The notes beneath the pieces were generated by a model. It did not search any database. It was not told the origin of the DNA and saw only the letters and a list, made by a program, of their open reading frames with translations. From positions 1 through 5,269 of the forward strand of contig DAOWFY010000016.1 of NCBI GenBank assembly GCA_030637775.1: a stretch of DNA of 5,269 nucleotides. Reading direction: 5' to 3'. Below are positions 1-5,269 of the stretch, one piece after another (position 1 is the first letter of the stretch; each line of letters opens with the position of its first letter). The translations under genes were made by a program, and so were the position numbers. The stretch comes from a bacterium. Lineage in GTDB: Bacteria; Ratteibacteria; UBA8468.

Positions 1-140
1 AGATCCAGGGAGAGAGCGCCGGTAGGAATTGCCTCAATTTCTACCTTTGCTCCTTTCTCTCCTAACTTCATAATTGAGCCCTTACCGAAGTCCTTCTCGA
101 TCTGCTCTAAAGCTAAAGATAATGCTCTTTCCTTATCCAT
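1..140 (-). CDS. recA: RecA recombinase, N-terminal fragment (runs off the left edge)
   Basis: RecA is the cytoplasmic ATP-dependent strand-exchange protein of homologous recombination, and it triggers LexA cleavage in the SOS response. Only the first 46 codons are present. They read [19 protein letters not shown] followed by KGSIMKLGE and then [14 protein letters not shown], which is the conserved RecA amino-terminal helix and first strand (ALxQIEKxFGKGSIMxLG, then IPTGxLxLD). The Walker A ATP site and everything after it lie outside the window. The ATG at 140 is supported by the family start and by GGAG six bases upstream; an in-frame stop at 153-155 excludes a longer start. The gene follows thpR by 77 bp on the same strand. 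No LexA box of a familiar type is evident in that gap. The identification is near certain, but intactness cannot be judged. Confidence 0.96.
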   Translation of the reverse strand, partial: MDKERALSLALEQIEKDFGKGSIMKLGEKGAKVEIEAIPTGALSLD

Positions 141-146
141 TTTAGT

Positions 147-150
147 CTCC
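147..150 (-). promoter_or_regulatory. Ribosome binding site of recA
   Basis: The minus strand reads GGAG, then ACTAAA, then the recA ATG. The six-base spacing is suitable and supports the start at 140. Confidence 0.7.
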
Positions 151-168
151 AGTTAATGGAAGTTGCTG

Positions 169-179
169 TGAGAATCTCA
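169..179. repeat. Short palindrome upstream of recA
   Basis: This is a perfect 5-bp inverted repeat with a one-base centre (TGAGA-A-TCTCA on the plus strand), 28 bp before the recA start. Its position would suit an operator. It does not match the Gram-positive LexA box (CGAAC-N4-GTTCG), the CTGT-N8-ACAG type or direct GTTC repeats. An 11-bp palindrome can also arise by chance, so a regulatory role is only a possibility. Confidence 0.25.
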
Positions 180-217
180 AGAAGTCAATCCCTCCGCATA
201 TTGCTACTAAAGTCAGT

Positions 218-784
218 CTAATTAGCAAGTAGCGCAATTTCCTTTAAACAAGTATAGATTGGTCCTTCTTTTTTAAGTTCACTTTTCATGATATAAAGTT
301 TATTAACAGGAAATGAACAAAATTGATGCTCTTGGAATTTTTCGATTAAACCTTTTAATACTTCGTTCCTTATCATCGGCTTTTTTACCCTGGCTATTGT
401 GAGATGTCCTTGAAATTCCCTTTTATCAGCCGGAAAGCCTCTTTTCTCCAATTCTTCTTCAAGGAGTCCACTAATCTTTCTTAAGTCCTCGGCTCCTTCC
501 TCTACCCCGGCCCAGATAACCCTGGGCTTTTTCATGTCGGGAAAGATACCAATACCTTTAAAACTTATGGAAAATGGTGAAAAAGCCTCTGCAACAATTT
601 GGCAGGTTTCAATTATCTCTTTTAATCTTTCTTCTGAAATTTCTCCCAGAAATTTCAGGGTAAGATGCAAATTCTCTATCTTTACCAGTTTTAAAGGAAG
701 ATCGCTATTTCTCAGAAGGTTCTCTGCCAGCAAAAACTTTTCCCTTGCTTCTTGAGGAATCTCTACGCTAATAAAAGTTCGCAC
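218..784 (-). CDS. thpR: RNA 2',3'-cyclic phosphodiesterase (2H family, LigT/ThpR)
   Basis: ThpR belongs to the 2H phosphoesterase superfamily. Members hydrolyse RNA 2',3'-cyclic phosphates, and the E. coli protein can also reversibly join tRNA halves by 2'-5' linkage; the physiological role is unclear. The 188-residue length is typical. Both catalytic motifs are present: HLTLKFLGE (His40, Thr42) and HLTIARVK (His127, Thr129). The conserved block PRVIWAGVE is at about 87-95. The start is GTG at 784, chosen because MRTFISVEIP matches the usual family start (MRxFIAIxxP). No good Shine-Dalgarno precedes it; with ilvC ending only 8 bp upstream, translation is probably coupled. Location just before recA is a familiar arrangement in several bacterial phyla (cinA-thpR-recA), but here ilvC takes the place of cinA. 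Gly126 stands where many relatives have Pro before the second catalytic His, which is a minor change. Confidence 0.93.
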   Translation of the reverse strand: MRTFISVEIPQEAREKFLLAENLLRNSDLPLKLVKIENLHLTLKFLGEISEERLKEIIETCQIVAEAFSPFSISFKGIGIFPDMKKPRVIWAGVEEGAEDLRKISGLLEEELEKRGFPADKREFQGHLTIARVKKPMIRNEVLKGLIEKFQEHQFCSFPVNKLYIMKSELKKEGPIYTCLKEIALLAN

Positions 785-792
785 TTCCGAGC

Positions 793-1779
793 CTACTTTA
801 ACCAGGGCATCATCGCTCTCAATCTTTTCCCCACAACCTCTAAAGGATGAGTATTGTCCTTCCTGGAGAGACTATCGAAAACAGGTCTCCCTGCCCGATT
901 CTCTAAAATCCATTCCCGAGCAAACTCCCCTGATTGAACCTCATCTAAAATTTTTTTCATCTCCTTCTTTACCTTCTCCGTAATAATTCGGGGACCCCGG
1001 GTTAAATCTCCATACTCAGCCGTATCACTCACCCCTTTCCTCATCCCCTGGATTCCTTTTTCATTGATGAGGTCAATAATCAATTTTAACTCATGACAGG
1101 TCTCAAAATAGGCAATCTCTGGCTGATAGCCTGCCTCGATGAGGGTCTCAAATCCGGCCTTAATTAAAGCGGTAACACCTCCACAAAGCACCGTCTGCTC
1201 TCCGAAAAGATCCGTTTCTGTCTCTTCTTTAAAGGTTGTCTCCACGATACCTGCCTTTGCTCCACCAATAGCCTTCGCATAGGCAAGGGCAAGTGAGAGG
1301 GCCTTTCCGGTATAGTTCTGGTAGACAGCCACCAAACAGGGAACCCCTTTCTTCTCGATGTACATCTGTCGCACCAAAGAACCCGGCCCTTTGGGAGCAA
1401 TCATAAAGACATCAATATTCCCCGGAGGAATGATCTGACCAAAATGAATGGAAAAGCCATGGGAGAACATCAAACTGTTTCCTTCCTTAAGATGAGGAAG
1501 GATACTTTGTTTAAAGACCTCGGCTTGAATGTGATCCTGAGTTAAAATCTGGATAATATCACTTCTGGCTGCCTCCTCGGCAGCTACCGGTTTAAACCCA
1601 TCATCTATGGCATTCTGATAGTTGGTGGTTCCTTTTAATTCGCTTACAATAACCTCTACTCCACTATCTCTGAGATTCAGGCTCTGTCCTCTCCCCTGAA
1701 TCCCATAGCCGATAATTGCCACCTTTTTTCCTTTCAATACCTTTAAGTCTGCATCCTTCTCATAATAGATTTTAGCCAT
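793..1779 (-). CDS. ilvC: Ketol-acid reductoisomerase, class I (possibly NADH-preferring)
   Basis: KARI performs the Mg2+-dependent alkyl shift and NAD(P)H reduction of 2-acetolactate or 2-aceto-2-hydroxybutyrate to the dihydroxy acid, the second step of valine and isoleucine synthesis, in the cytoplasm. At 328 residues it is the short class I form. The Rossmann domain (about 1-180) has GYGIQG at 24-29. The knotted helical domain (about 185-328) carries the metal and substrate residues. Asp190 and Glu194 lie in ETDLFGEQ, Glu226 and Glu230 in FETCHELK, and Ser251 in SDTAEYG; His107 and Lys130 (APKGPG) are also present, so the active site is complete. The cofactor loop at 45-57 is [13 protein letters not shown]. 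It lacks the Arg and Ser of the common GLRxGxxSW loop and has Glu47 at the end of beta-2, a position where an acidic residue favours NADH; this preference is inferred. The start ATG overlaps the ilvN stop by one base (TAATG) and has AAGGAG seven bases upstream. Confidence 0.97.
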   Translation of the reverse strand: MAKIYYEKDADLKVLKGKKVAIIGYGIQGRGQSLNLRDSGVEVIVSELKGTTNYQNAIDDGFKPVAAEEAARSDIIQILTQDHIQAEVFKQSILPHLKEGNSLMFSHGFSIHFGQIIPPGNIDVFMIAPKGPGSLVRQMYIEKKGVPCLVAVYQNYTGKALSLALAYAKAIGGAKAGIVETTFKEETETDLFGEQTVLCGGVTALIKAGFETLIEAGYQPEIAYFETCHELKLIIDLINEKGIQGMRKGVSDTAEYGDLTRGPRIITEKVKKEMKKILDEVQSGEFAREWILENRAGRPVFDSLSRKDNTHPLEVVGKRLRAMMPWLK

Positions 1780-2273
1780 TACTTTTCTCCTTCTCCTCTT
1801 ATCCCTACCTTCCCTGTCCTGATAATCTCTTTGATTCCAAAGGGTCGCAATAATTTTAGCATCATCTGTATCCGATGAGAATCGCCTACAAGTTCTATAA
1901 CTACACTTTTTTGACCAACATCAATCACCTGACTACCAAAGGTCTCCACGATCTTCGTAATATTGGCCCGATTAGTAGCATTAACCTTAACCAGAATCAA
2001 CTCCCGCTCTAAGTGATCGGAACTGGTCAAATCCTGAACCTTTATTACATCGATAAGTTTATTCAGTTGTTTAATGATCTGCTCCAATATCCTCTCATTT
2101 CCTCTTACCCCAATAGTCATCTGGGAGACGGTTGGATCTTCTGTCTCAGCAACCGAAAGGGAATCAATATTAAAACCCCGAGCAGAAAAGAGTCCAGCAA
2201 TCCTGGCTAAAACCCCGAACCTATTCTCCACCGTCACTGAAATAATATGCTGTTTCTCTTCCATTATTGACAC
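1779..2273 (-). CDS. ilvN: Acetolactate synthase small (regulatory) subunit
   Basis: IlvN binds and activates the IlvB catalytic subunit and in most bacteria confers valine feedback inhibition. The 164-residue length is typical of the long form. An N-terminal ACT domain spans about residues 9-80 and begins [19 protein letters not shown], with the hallmark [11 protein letters not shown]; the Asn and Gly of the N-x-x-G-V-L turn, which line the valine site in characterised subunits, are kept. A C-terminal ALS_ss_C-type domain follows at about 87-158 ([10 protein letters not shown] to IIRTGKVGI). The start is uncertain. GTG at 2273 gives MSIMEEKQH, while ATG at 2264 gives MEEKQH, closer to usual small-subunit starts. 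Neither has a Shine-Dalgarno. The GTG lies inside a hairpin-forming repeat (2268-2291), so initiation probably relies on coupling from ilvB, which ends 24 bp upstream. The stop overlaps the ilvC ATG by one base. Confidence 0.96.
   Translation of the reverse strand: MSIMEEKQHIISVTVENRFGVLARIAGLFSARGFNIDSLSVAETEDPTVSQMTIGVRGNERILEQIIKQLNKLIDVIKVQDLTSSDHLERELILVKVNATNRANITKIVETFGSQVIDVGQKSVVIELVGDSHRIQMMLKLLRPFGIKEIIRTGKVGIRGEGEK
1787..1792 (-). promoter_or_regulatory. Ribosome binding site of ilvC inside the ilvN 3' end
   Basis: The minus strand has AAGGAG seven bases before the ilvC ATG, within the last codons of ilvN (the RGEGEK tail). It fixes the ilvC start and indicates coupled translation across the TAATG junction. 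Confidence 0.8.
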
Positions 2274-2291
2274 GAAGTGTCAGAATGACAC
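2268..2291 (-). repeat. Triple-arm inverted repeat in the ilvB-ilvN junction
   Basis: On the minus strand the hexamers GTGTCA, TGACAC and GTGTCA follow one another, each separated by TTC. The middle arm is the exact complement of both flanking arms, so two mutually exclusive 6-bp hairpins with TTC loops are possible. The last arm contains the candidate GTG start of ilvN (2271-2273). The repeat starts 6 bp after the ilvB stop and fills most of the 24-bp gap. It may be a translational control element or a remnant of a small intergenic repeat (the TGTCATTCTGA core resembles common dispersed repeats). There is no T-run, so a terminator is unlikely. Confidence 0.6.
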
Positions 2292-2297
2292 AGGAGC

Positions 2298-3965
2298 TTA
2301 GGCTAATCCTCCGATCATCTGATTTAAACTGGCTCCAGCTGGAACCATGGGAAAGACATTTTCTTCCGGTTCAATCCTGAAGTCAATCACCACCGGTAAT
2401 TTCTTTTCATCCATTGCCTTTTCGATCGCAGGCTTTACCTCTGACTTCTTGCTCACCCCTATTCCTTTTGCGCCAAAGGCATTGGCCACCTTCACAAAAT
2501 CAGGCCCTCCACCAAGATCGGTATAGGAATACCGTTTCCCATAGAACAGTTCCTGCCATTGTCTTACCATTCCTAAGCAACGATTGTTAAGAATAGCAAT
2601 CTTTACCGGAATATGGTTGATGACGGCGGTGGTAAGTTCCTGAATATTCATCTGAAAACTCCCATCCCCGGCAATATCAAAGACTACTTTATCTGGGCAG
2701 CCAACTTGAGCACCAATTGCTGCCGGAAAGCCGTAACCCATTGTTCCCAAGCCACCCGAGGAGAGAAAGGTACGTGCTCTATTATATCTATAGAATTGAG
2801 CCGCCCACATCTGATTTTGACCCACCTCAGTGGTAATTATCGCTTCTCCTTTAGTAAGTCGACAGATTTGCTCCACTACATACTGGGGTCGAAGTTTATG
2901 ATCGTCTTGATAGGTAAGAGGATATTTCGACTTCCATTCTTTAATTTTCTGATGCCAATCCTCTAAAGAAAGAGGTTTTACTTTTTTAATCAACTCTTCT
3001 AAGATGTTCTTGGCATCTCCTACGATAGGGATGTCCACTCTTACATTCTTGCTGATCGCCGAAGGGTCAATATCAATATGAATGACTTTGGCATTGGGAG
3101 CAAATGTCTCAATCTTTCCGGTAACCCGATCATCAAACCTTGCTCCAATGGCAATGATCAGGTCCGATTCCATTACCGCATAGTTAGCGTATCTTGTCCC
3201 GTGCATTCCCAGCATTCCCAAAGAAAGAGGATGCTCCCCGGGAAAACCTCCCAGACCTAAAAGGGTCATCGTGACGGGAATATTGGTAATCTCGGCTAAT
3301 TTTCTTAGCTGACTGGAGGCATTCGAGAGAATCACTCCCCCACCGGCATAGATGACCGGTTGTTTACTTTTTTTAATTAAGGCCGTTGCCTTTTCTATCT
3401 GAAGGGGATGACCGATCAGCGTGGGCTTATAGGTCCGTATCTTTATTTCCTCCGGATAATGATATTTTGTTTCTCCCTTCTGGACGTCAACCGGCAGATC
3501 AATCAAGACCGGACCCGGTCTTCCCGAAGAGGCTAAATAGAAAGCCTCTCTGATTGTTCTGGCTAAATCTTCTACATCCTTAACAAGGTAATTGTATTTG
3601 GTGATTGGCCTTGTGATCCCTGTGGTATCTGCCTCCTGAAAGGCATCATTCCCGATAAGGGGAGTAGCTACCTGTCCGGTAATGGCAACCAGAGGAATGG
3701 AATCCATATAGGCGGTGGCGATACCGGTAACAAGATTGGTTGCTCCGGGACCTGAAGTAGCAACACAAACCCCTACCTTTCCGGTAGCTCGAGCATAACC
3801 ATCTGCCATATGGGCCGCTGCCTGTTCATGCCTGGTAAGGATAAACCTCAGTTCTTTTTTATAGAGGACATCGAAAAGCGGCAATACCACTCCCCCCAAA
3901 ATTCCGAAGATTACCTCTACCTTTTCCCTTTTCAATGCTTCAACTACAATCTCCGCTCCACTCAT
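2298..3965 (-). CDS. ilvB: Acetolactate synthase large (catalytic) subunit
   Basis: IlvB is the ThDP-, FAD- and Mg2+-dependent enzyme condensing pyruvate with pyruvate or 2-oxobutyrate, the first common step of branched-chain amino acid synthesis. The 555-residue length is normal. The N-terminal ThDP domain (about 1-165) has catalytic Glu47 in RHEQAA and the [11 protein letters not shown] block. The central domain (about 190-325) has RFDDRVTG at 276-283, a feature of FAD-containing anabolic enzymes rather than catabolic AlsS. The C-terminal ThDP domain (about 370-535) has GDGSFQMN (433-440) to NN (460-461), then LGMVRQWQ with Trp470. The normally conserved Pro of the N-terminal PGG segment is Leu23 (GILGG). 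The ATG at 3965 matches family starts (GAxxVVEAL) but lacks a clear Shine-Dalgarno; a TATAAT box begins only 9 bp upstream, implying a nearly leaderless mRNA. ilvN and ilvC follow in the same operon. Confidence 0.97.
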   Translation of the reverse strand: MSGAEIVVEALKREKVEVIFGILGGVVLPLFDVLYKKELRFILTRHEQAAAHMADGYARATGKVGVCVATSGPGATNLVTGIATAYMDSIPLVAITGQVATPLIGNDAFQEADTTGITRPITKYNYLVKDVEDLARTIREAFYLASSGRPGPVLIDLPVDVQKGETKYHYPEEIKIRTYKPTLIGHPLQIEKATALIKKSKQPVIYAGGGVILSNASSQLRKLAEITNIPVTMTLLGLGGFPGEHPLSLGMLGMHGTRYANYAVMESDLIIAIGARFDDRVTGKIETFAPNAKVIHIDIDPSAISKNVRVDIPIVGDAKNILEELIKKVKPLSLEDWHQKIKEWKSKYPLTYQDDHKLRPQYVVEQICRLTKGEAIITTEVGQNQMWAAQFYRYNRARTFLSSGGLGTMGYGFPAAIGAQVGCPDKVVFDIAGDGSFQMNIQELTTAVINHIPVKIAILNNRCLGMVRQWQELFYGKRYSYTDLGGGPDFVKVANAFGAKGIGVSKKSEVKPAIEKAMDEKKLPVVIDFRIEPEENVFPMVPAGASLNQMIGGLA

Positions 3966-3974
3966 AGTTCCATT

Positions 3975-4002
3975 ATTATACTACTTTTGTCTGAAAAATC
4001 AA
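3975..4002 (-). promoter_or_regulatory. Sigma70-type promoter of the ilvBNC operon
   Basis: On the minus strand TTGATT (plus 3997-4002; 4 of 6 matches to TTGACA) is followed after 16 bp by a perfect TATAAT (plus 3975-3980). The -35 box overlaps the queH stop codon. The predicted transcription start, 6-8 bp after the -10 box, is about 3967-3969, only 2-4 bases before the ilvB ATG at 3965. The transcript would thus be leaderless or nearly so, consistent with the lack of a Shine-Dalgarno before ilvB. The gap contains no terminator for the upstream queH transcript, so read-through is also possible. Confidence 0.6.
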
Positions 4003-4547
4003 AGAGTATATTCGGAATATCTTTCCTTCTCGCTGAAGATACAGCCACAATATTGCTGTCGGTAAAGTCCCATTTTTTTACTTAGCGTAATACCCTCCTT
4101 CCAGCCTTCCCGAAAATCCTCATAATAAAAATTTACATCATATTTCTCACCCAATTTTTCCCCGAGCTCCTTAATCAGATTGTGTTGCTGAAATTTGCTA
4201 TAAAGTAAGGTGGTGGTAAAATAATCAAATCCCCTTTCCTTTGCTGACCTTGCTGCTCTTTCCATTCTCATCTCATAGCAAAAGCTACAACGAACCTCTT
4301 TGGCTTCCTCCTTCGCTAAAATCCCTTTTAAAAAATTTTTCAAAGGATAGTCAGTATCGGTAATCAATTTTAGAGAGGTGGCTTGAGCAAAATATCCTGT
4401 AGCCATCAGCCTTCTCCGGTATTCCTCGTAAGGTTGGATATTAGGATTGTACCAAAAACCAACAACTTCAAAACCTTCCTCTTTTAGTTTCTGATAAGGG
4501 TAACAAGCACAGCCGGCACAACAGATATGCAAAAGTATCCTTTTCAT
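3999..4547 (-). CDS. queH: Epoxyqueuosine reductase QueH
   Basis: QueH (DUF208) reduces epoxyqueuosine to queuosine in the wobble position of GUN-anticodon tRNAs, the last step of Q synthesis, and is a non-homologous alternative to the cobalamin enzyme QueG. The 182-residue length fits. Family motifs are all visible: LLHICCAGCA at the N terminus (Cys9, Cys10, Cys13), YNPNIQPYEEYRRRL (33-47), CSFCYEMRM (Cys87, Cys90, Arg94) and QYCGCIFSEKERY (Cys167, Cys169). Characterised QueH binds a [4Fe-4S] cluster through conserved cysteines of this set. The first motif has Gly12 where many relatives have Pro (CCAPC), and an extra Cys15. The start ATG overlaps the stop of the upstream amrBA gene by four bases (ATGA), with only a poorly spaced GAGG, so translational coupling is likely. 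No other queuosine genes are in the window. Confidence 0.93.
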   Translation of the reverse strand: MKRILLHICCAGCACYPYQKLKEEGFEVVGFWYNPNIQPYEEYRRRLMATGYFAQATSLKLITDTDYPLKNFLKGILAKEEAKEVRCSFCYEMRMERAARSAKERGFDYFTTTLLYSKFQQHNLIKELGEKLGEKYDVNFYYEDFREGWKEGITLSKKMGLYRQQYCGCIFSEKERYSEYTL

Positions 4548-5269
4548 TCCTCTGAGAAGACCTGGGCCTGAAAGGTGTAGAGTTCGGTATCCTTGTCCCT
4601 GTAAGCATCTCTGGGAAGGCCGGCCTTATGACTACAGAGATTTTCCAAAAATTCTTCCTTTGTCCAGCCGGTCTCGGTGGCTACCTGCGGCAAAAAGACT
4701 CCTTGCTGAAAACCTCCTTTGACAATAACTCCATCCCTGCCGAGTTCTATTTCTTGGTAATCCTTTACTCTTTTTGGAACGGTGAGGACAGAGATTTCGA
4801 TCTTAATTCCTTTTAATTCCCTTAAGGATAGCGGCGGAAAACGGGGGTCTCCTGTGGCAGATTCAATGGCCATATTGATTACCGCTTCAGCCAACGGTTT
4901 CTCCGGGAGAATCATTCCAATGCAACCCCGCAATTGCTCATCCTTCCTTAGGGTAACAAAGACACCCCTTTTCTCCTGCAGTTGGGAATCTCTCACATCC
5001 AATTTTAATTTTCTTCTCTTCCCAAGCCAGTTCTCTATTGTCTCGCGCGCAATTTTAAGTAACTGCTTTTGTTGCTCCTCATTCAACATCTCTCCTCCCT
5101 TTACTTTTAACTTTAATATCGCTACCGCTCCGTATCCCACCACTCTGCTTTTATCTCCTGTCACATCTCCGGAATTCGCATACTTTAAAATTTTCACCTT
5201 ATTTGCTCCTAAAGCCTTTGCTGCTTCCATTACCACCATTACTGAACCGGCCCCGCATAATTCGCATTC
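4544..5269 (-). CDS. amrB-amrA: AmmeMemoRadiSam B-A fusion: Memo C terminus plus AMMECR1 domain (5' partial)
   Basis: The frame is open to the right edge and gives 241 visible residues. The first 50 or so are the end of a Memo-like protein (AmmeMemoRadiSam system B, related to class III extradiol dioxygenases). The stretch begins ECELCGAGSVMVVMEAAKAL, continues LLKYANSGDVTGDKS-like as ILKYANSGDVTGDKS, and ends VVGYGAVAIL. Its CG pair aligns with the region of human MEMO1 Cys244, a metal-site residue. After the linker KLKVKGGE comes a full AMMECR1 domain (about 181 residues from the Met at 5089): the LRGCIG hexapeptide, ATGDPRFPPLS, and the end SHKAGLPRDAYRDKDTELYTFQAQVFSE. Both modules belong, with a radical-SAM partner, to a conserved three-part set of unknown biochemical role. 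No stop separates them, so this is an in-frame fusion. The upstream part and any radical-SAM gene lie outside the window. It ends in the ATGA overlap with queH. Confidence 0.9.
   Translation of the reverse strand, partial: ECELCGAGSVMVVMEAAKALGANKVKILKYANSGDVTGDKSRVVGYGAVAILKLKVKGGEMLNEEQQKQLLKIARETIENWLGKRRKLKLDVRDSQLQEKRGVFVTLRKDEQLRGCIGMILPEKPLAEAVINMAIESATGDPRFPPLSLRELKGIKIEISVLTVPKRVKDYQEIELGRDGVIVKGGFQQGVFLPQVATETGWTKEEFLENLCSHKAGLPRDAYRDKDTELYTFQAQVFSEE
5094..5099 (-). promoter_or_regulatory. Internal Shine-Dalgarno before the AMMECR1 domain
   Basis: Within the fusion linker the minus strand reads GGGAGG, then AGAG, then ATG (5087-5089), where a free-standing AMMECR1 protein would normally begin (MLNEEQQ). 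The motif is translated as the KGGE part of the linker. It could allow internal initiation of separate AMMECR1, or be a relic of two once-separate genes. The four-base spacing is slightly short. Confidence 0.45.

Larger units (their letters stand above)
142..180 (-). other. Possible 12-codon leader ORF before recA
   Basis: On the minus strand a strong GGAGG (plus positions 191-195) lies 10 bases before a TTG at 180. The reading frame from it is 12 codons long ([12 protein letters not shown] if TTG initiates) and ends in TAA one base before the recA ATG. The GGAGG is otherwise unexplained, being about 50 bases from the recA start. I know of no family for this peptide. It may be chance, a remnant, or a coupling leader. 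Confidence 0.15.

Noticed and set aside
166-180. CTGT followed after 8 bases by CAAG, resembling the CTGT-N8-ACAG LexA box before recA.
   Set aside because: The second half-site does not match (CAAG rather than ACAG), so it cannot be called a LexA site from sequence.
510-532. Plus-strand hairpin GCCCAG/CTGGGC followed by TTTTT, resembling a rho-independent terminator.
   Set aside because: It lies inside thpR and encodes the conserved KKPRVIWAG block on the minus strand. No plus-strand gene ends there, so the pattern is explained by coding constraint.
989-999. GC-rich inverted repeat GGGG-A-CCCC within ilvC.
   Set aside because: It encodes the conserved RGPR segment of KARI, is very short and has no terminator tail.
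1164-1400. A 78-codon minus-strand frame inside ilvC.
   Set aside because: It is an alternative frame of ilvC over its conserved KGPG to CGG region, with no family resemblance and no ribosome site.
2013-3260. Several plus-strand open frames of 60-117 codons opposite ilvN and ilvB.
   Set aside because: They are shadows of strongly conserved minus-strand genes, show no recognisable motifs and have no supporting ribosome sites.
4544-5239. Treating the Met at 5239 as the true start of the AMMECR1 gene.
   Set aside because: The frame stays open to the right edge, and residues upstream of this Met (ECELCGAGSV) continue the Memo family sequence, so the gene starts outside the window.

Overview
The window is a tightly packed bacterial chromosomal segment in which every gene lies on the minus strand. 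Read 5'->3' on that strand, the order is: an amrB-amrA (Memo/AMMECR1) fusion cut by the right edge, queH, ilvB, ilvN, ilvC, thpR, and recA cut by the left edge. The proteins are clearly bacterial (RecA, ThpR, class I ketol-acid reductoisomerase, QueH). The composition looks moderate to AT-leaning. QueH instead of QueG, AmmeMemoRadiSam proteins and an atypical, possibly NADH-type KARI suggest an anaerobic or deep-branching (possibly candidate-phylum) bacterium. The sequence alone does not fix the phylum.

Region 1 (4544-5269) is the C-terminal tail of a Memo-like protein (AmmeMemoRadiSam B) running without a stop into a complete AMMECR1 domain (AmmeMemoRadiSam A). It overlaps queH (3999-4547, epoxyqueuosine reductase) by an ATGA junction, so the two are probably translationally coupled. 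Region 2 (793-3965) is ilvB-ilvN-ilvC: both acetolactate synthase subunits and ketol-acid reductoisomerase, which carry out the first two steps shared by valine and isoleucine synthesis. A good sigma70-type promoter sits in the 33-bp queH-ilvB gap so close to the ilvB ATG that the transcript should be nearly leaderless. There is therefore no room upstream of ilvB for an attenuator, T-box or leader peptide. A triple-arm inverted repeat fills the ilvB-ilvN gap and includes the candidate GTG start of ilvN. Region 3 (1-784) is thpR, 8 bp after ilvC, then a 77-bp gap and the start of recA.

About 97% of the window is coding. The longest non-coding stretch is the 77 bp before recA, so no gap exceeds 300 bp. 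I see no rRNA or tRNA genes, CRISPR array, insertion sequence or convincing rho-independent terminator. I found no wholly new multi-gene system. The observations most worth checking are the amrBA fusion with a Shine-Dalgarno preserved in its linker, its coupling to queH, the KARI cofactor loop, the leaderless ilv promoter and the ilvB-ilvN hairpin.
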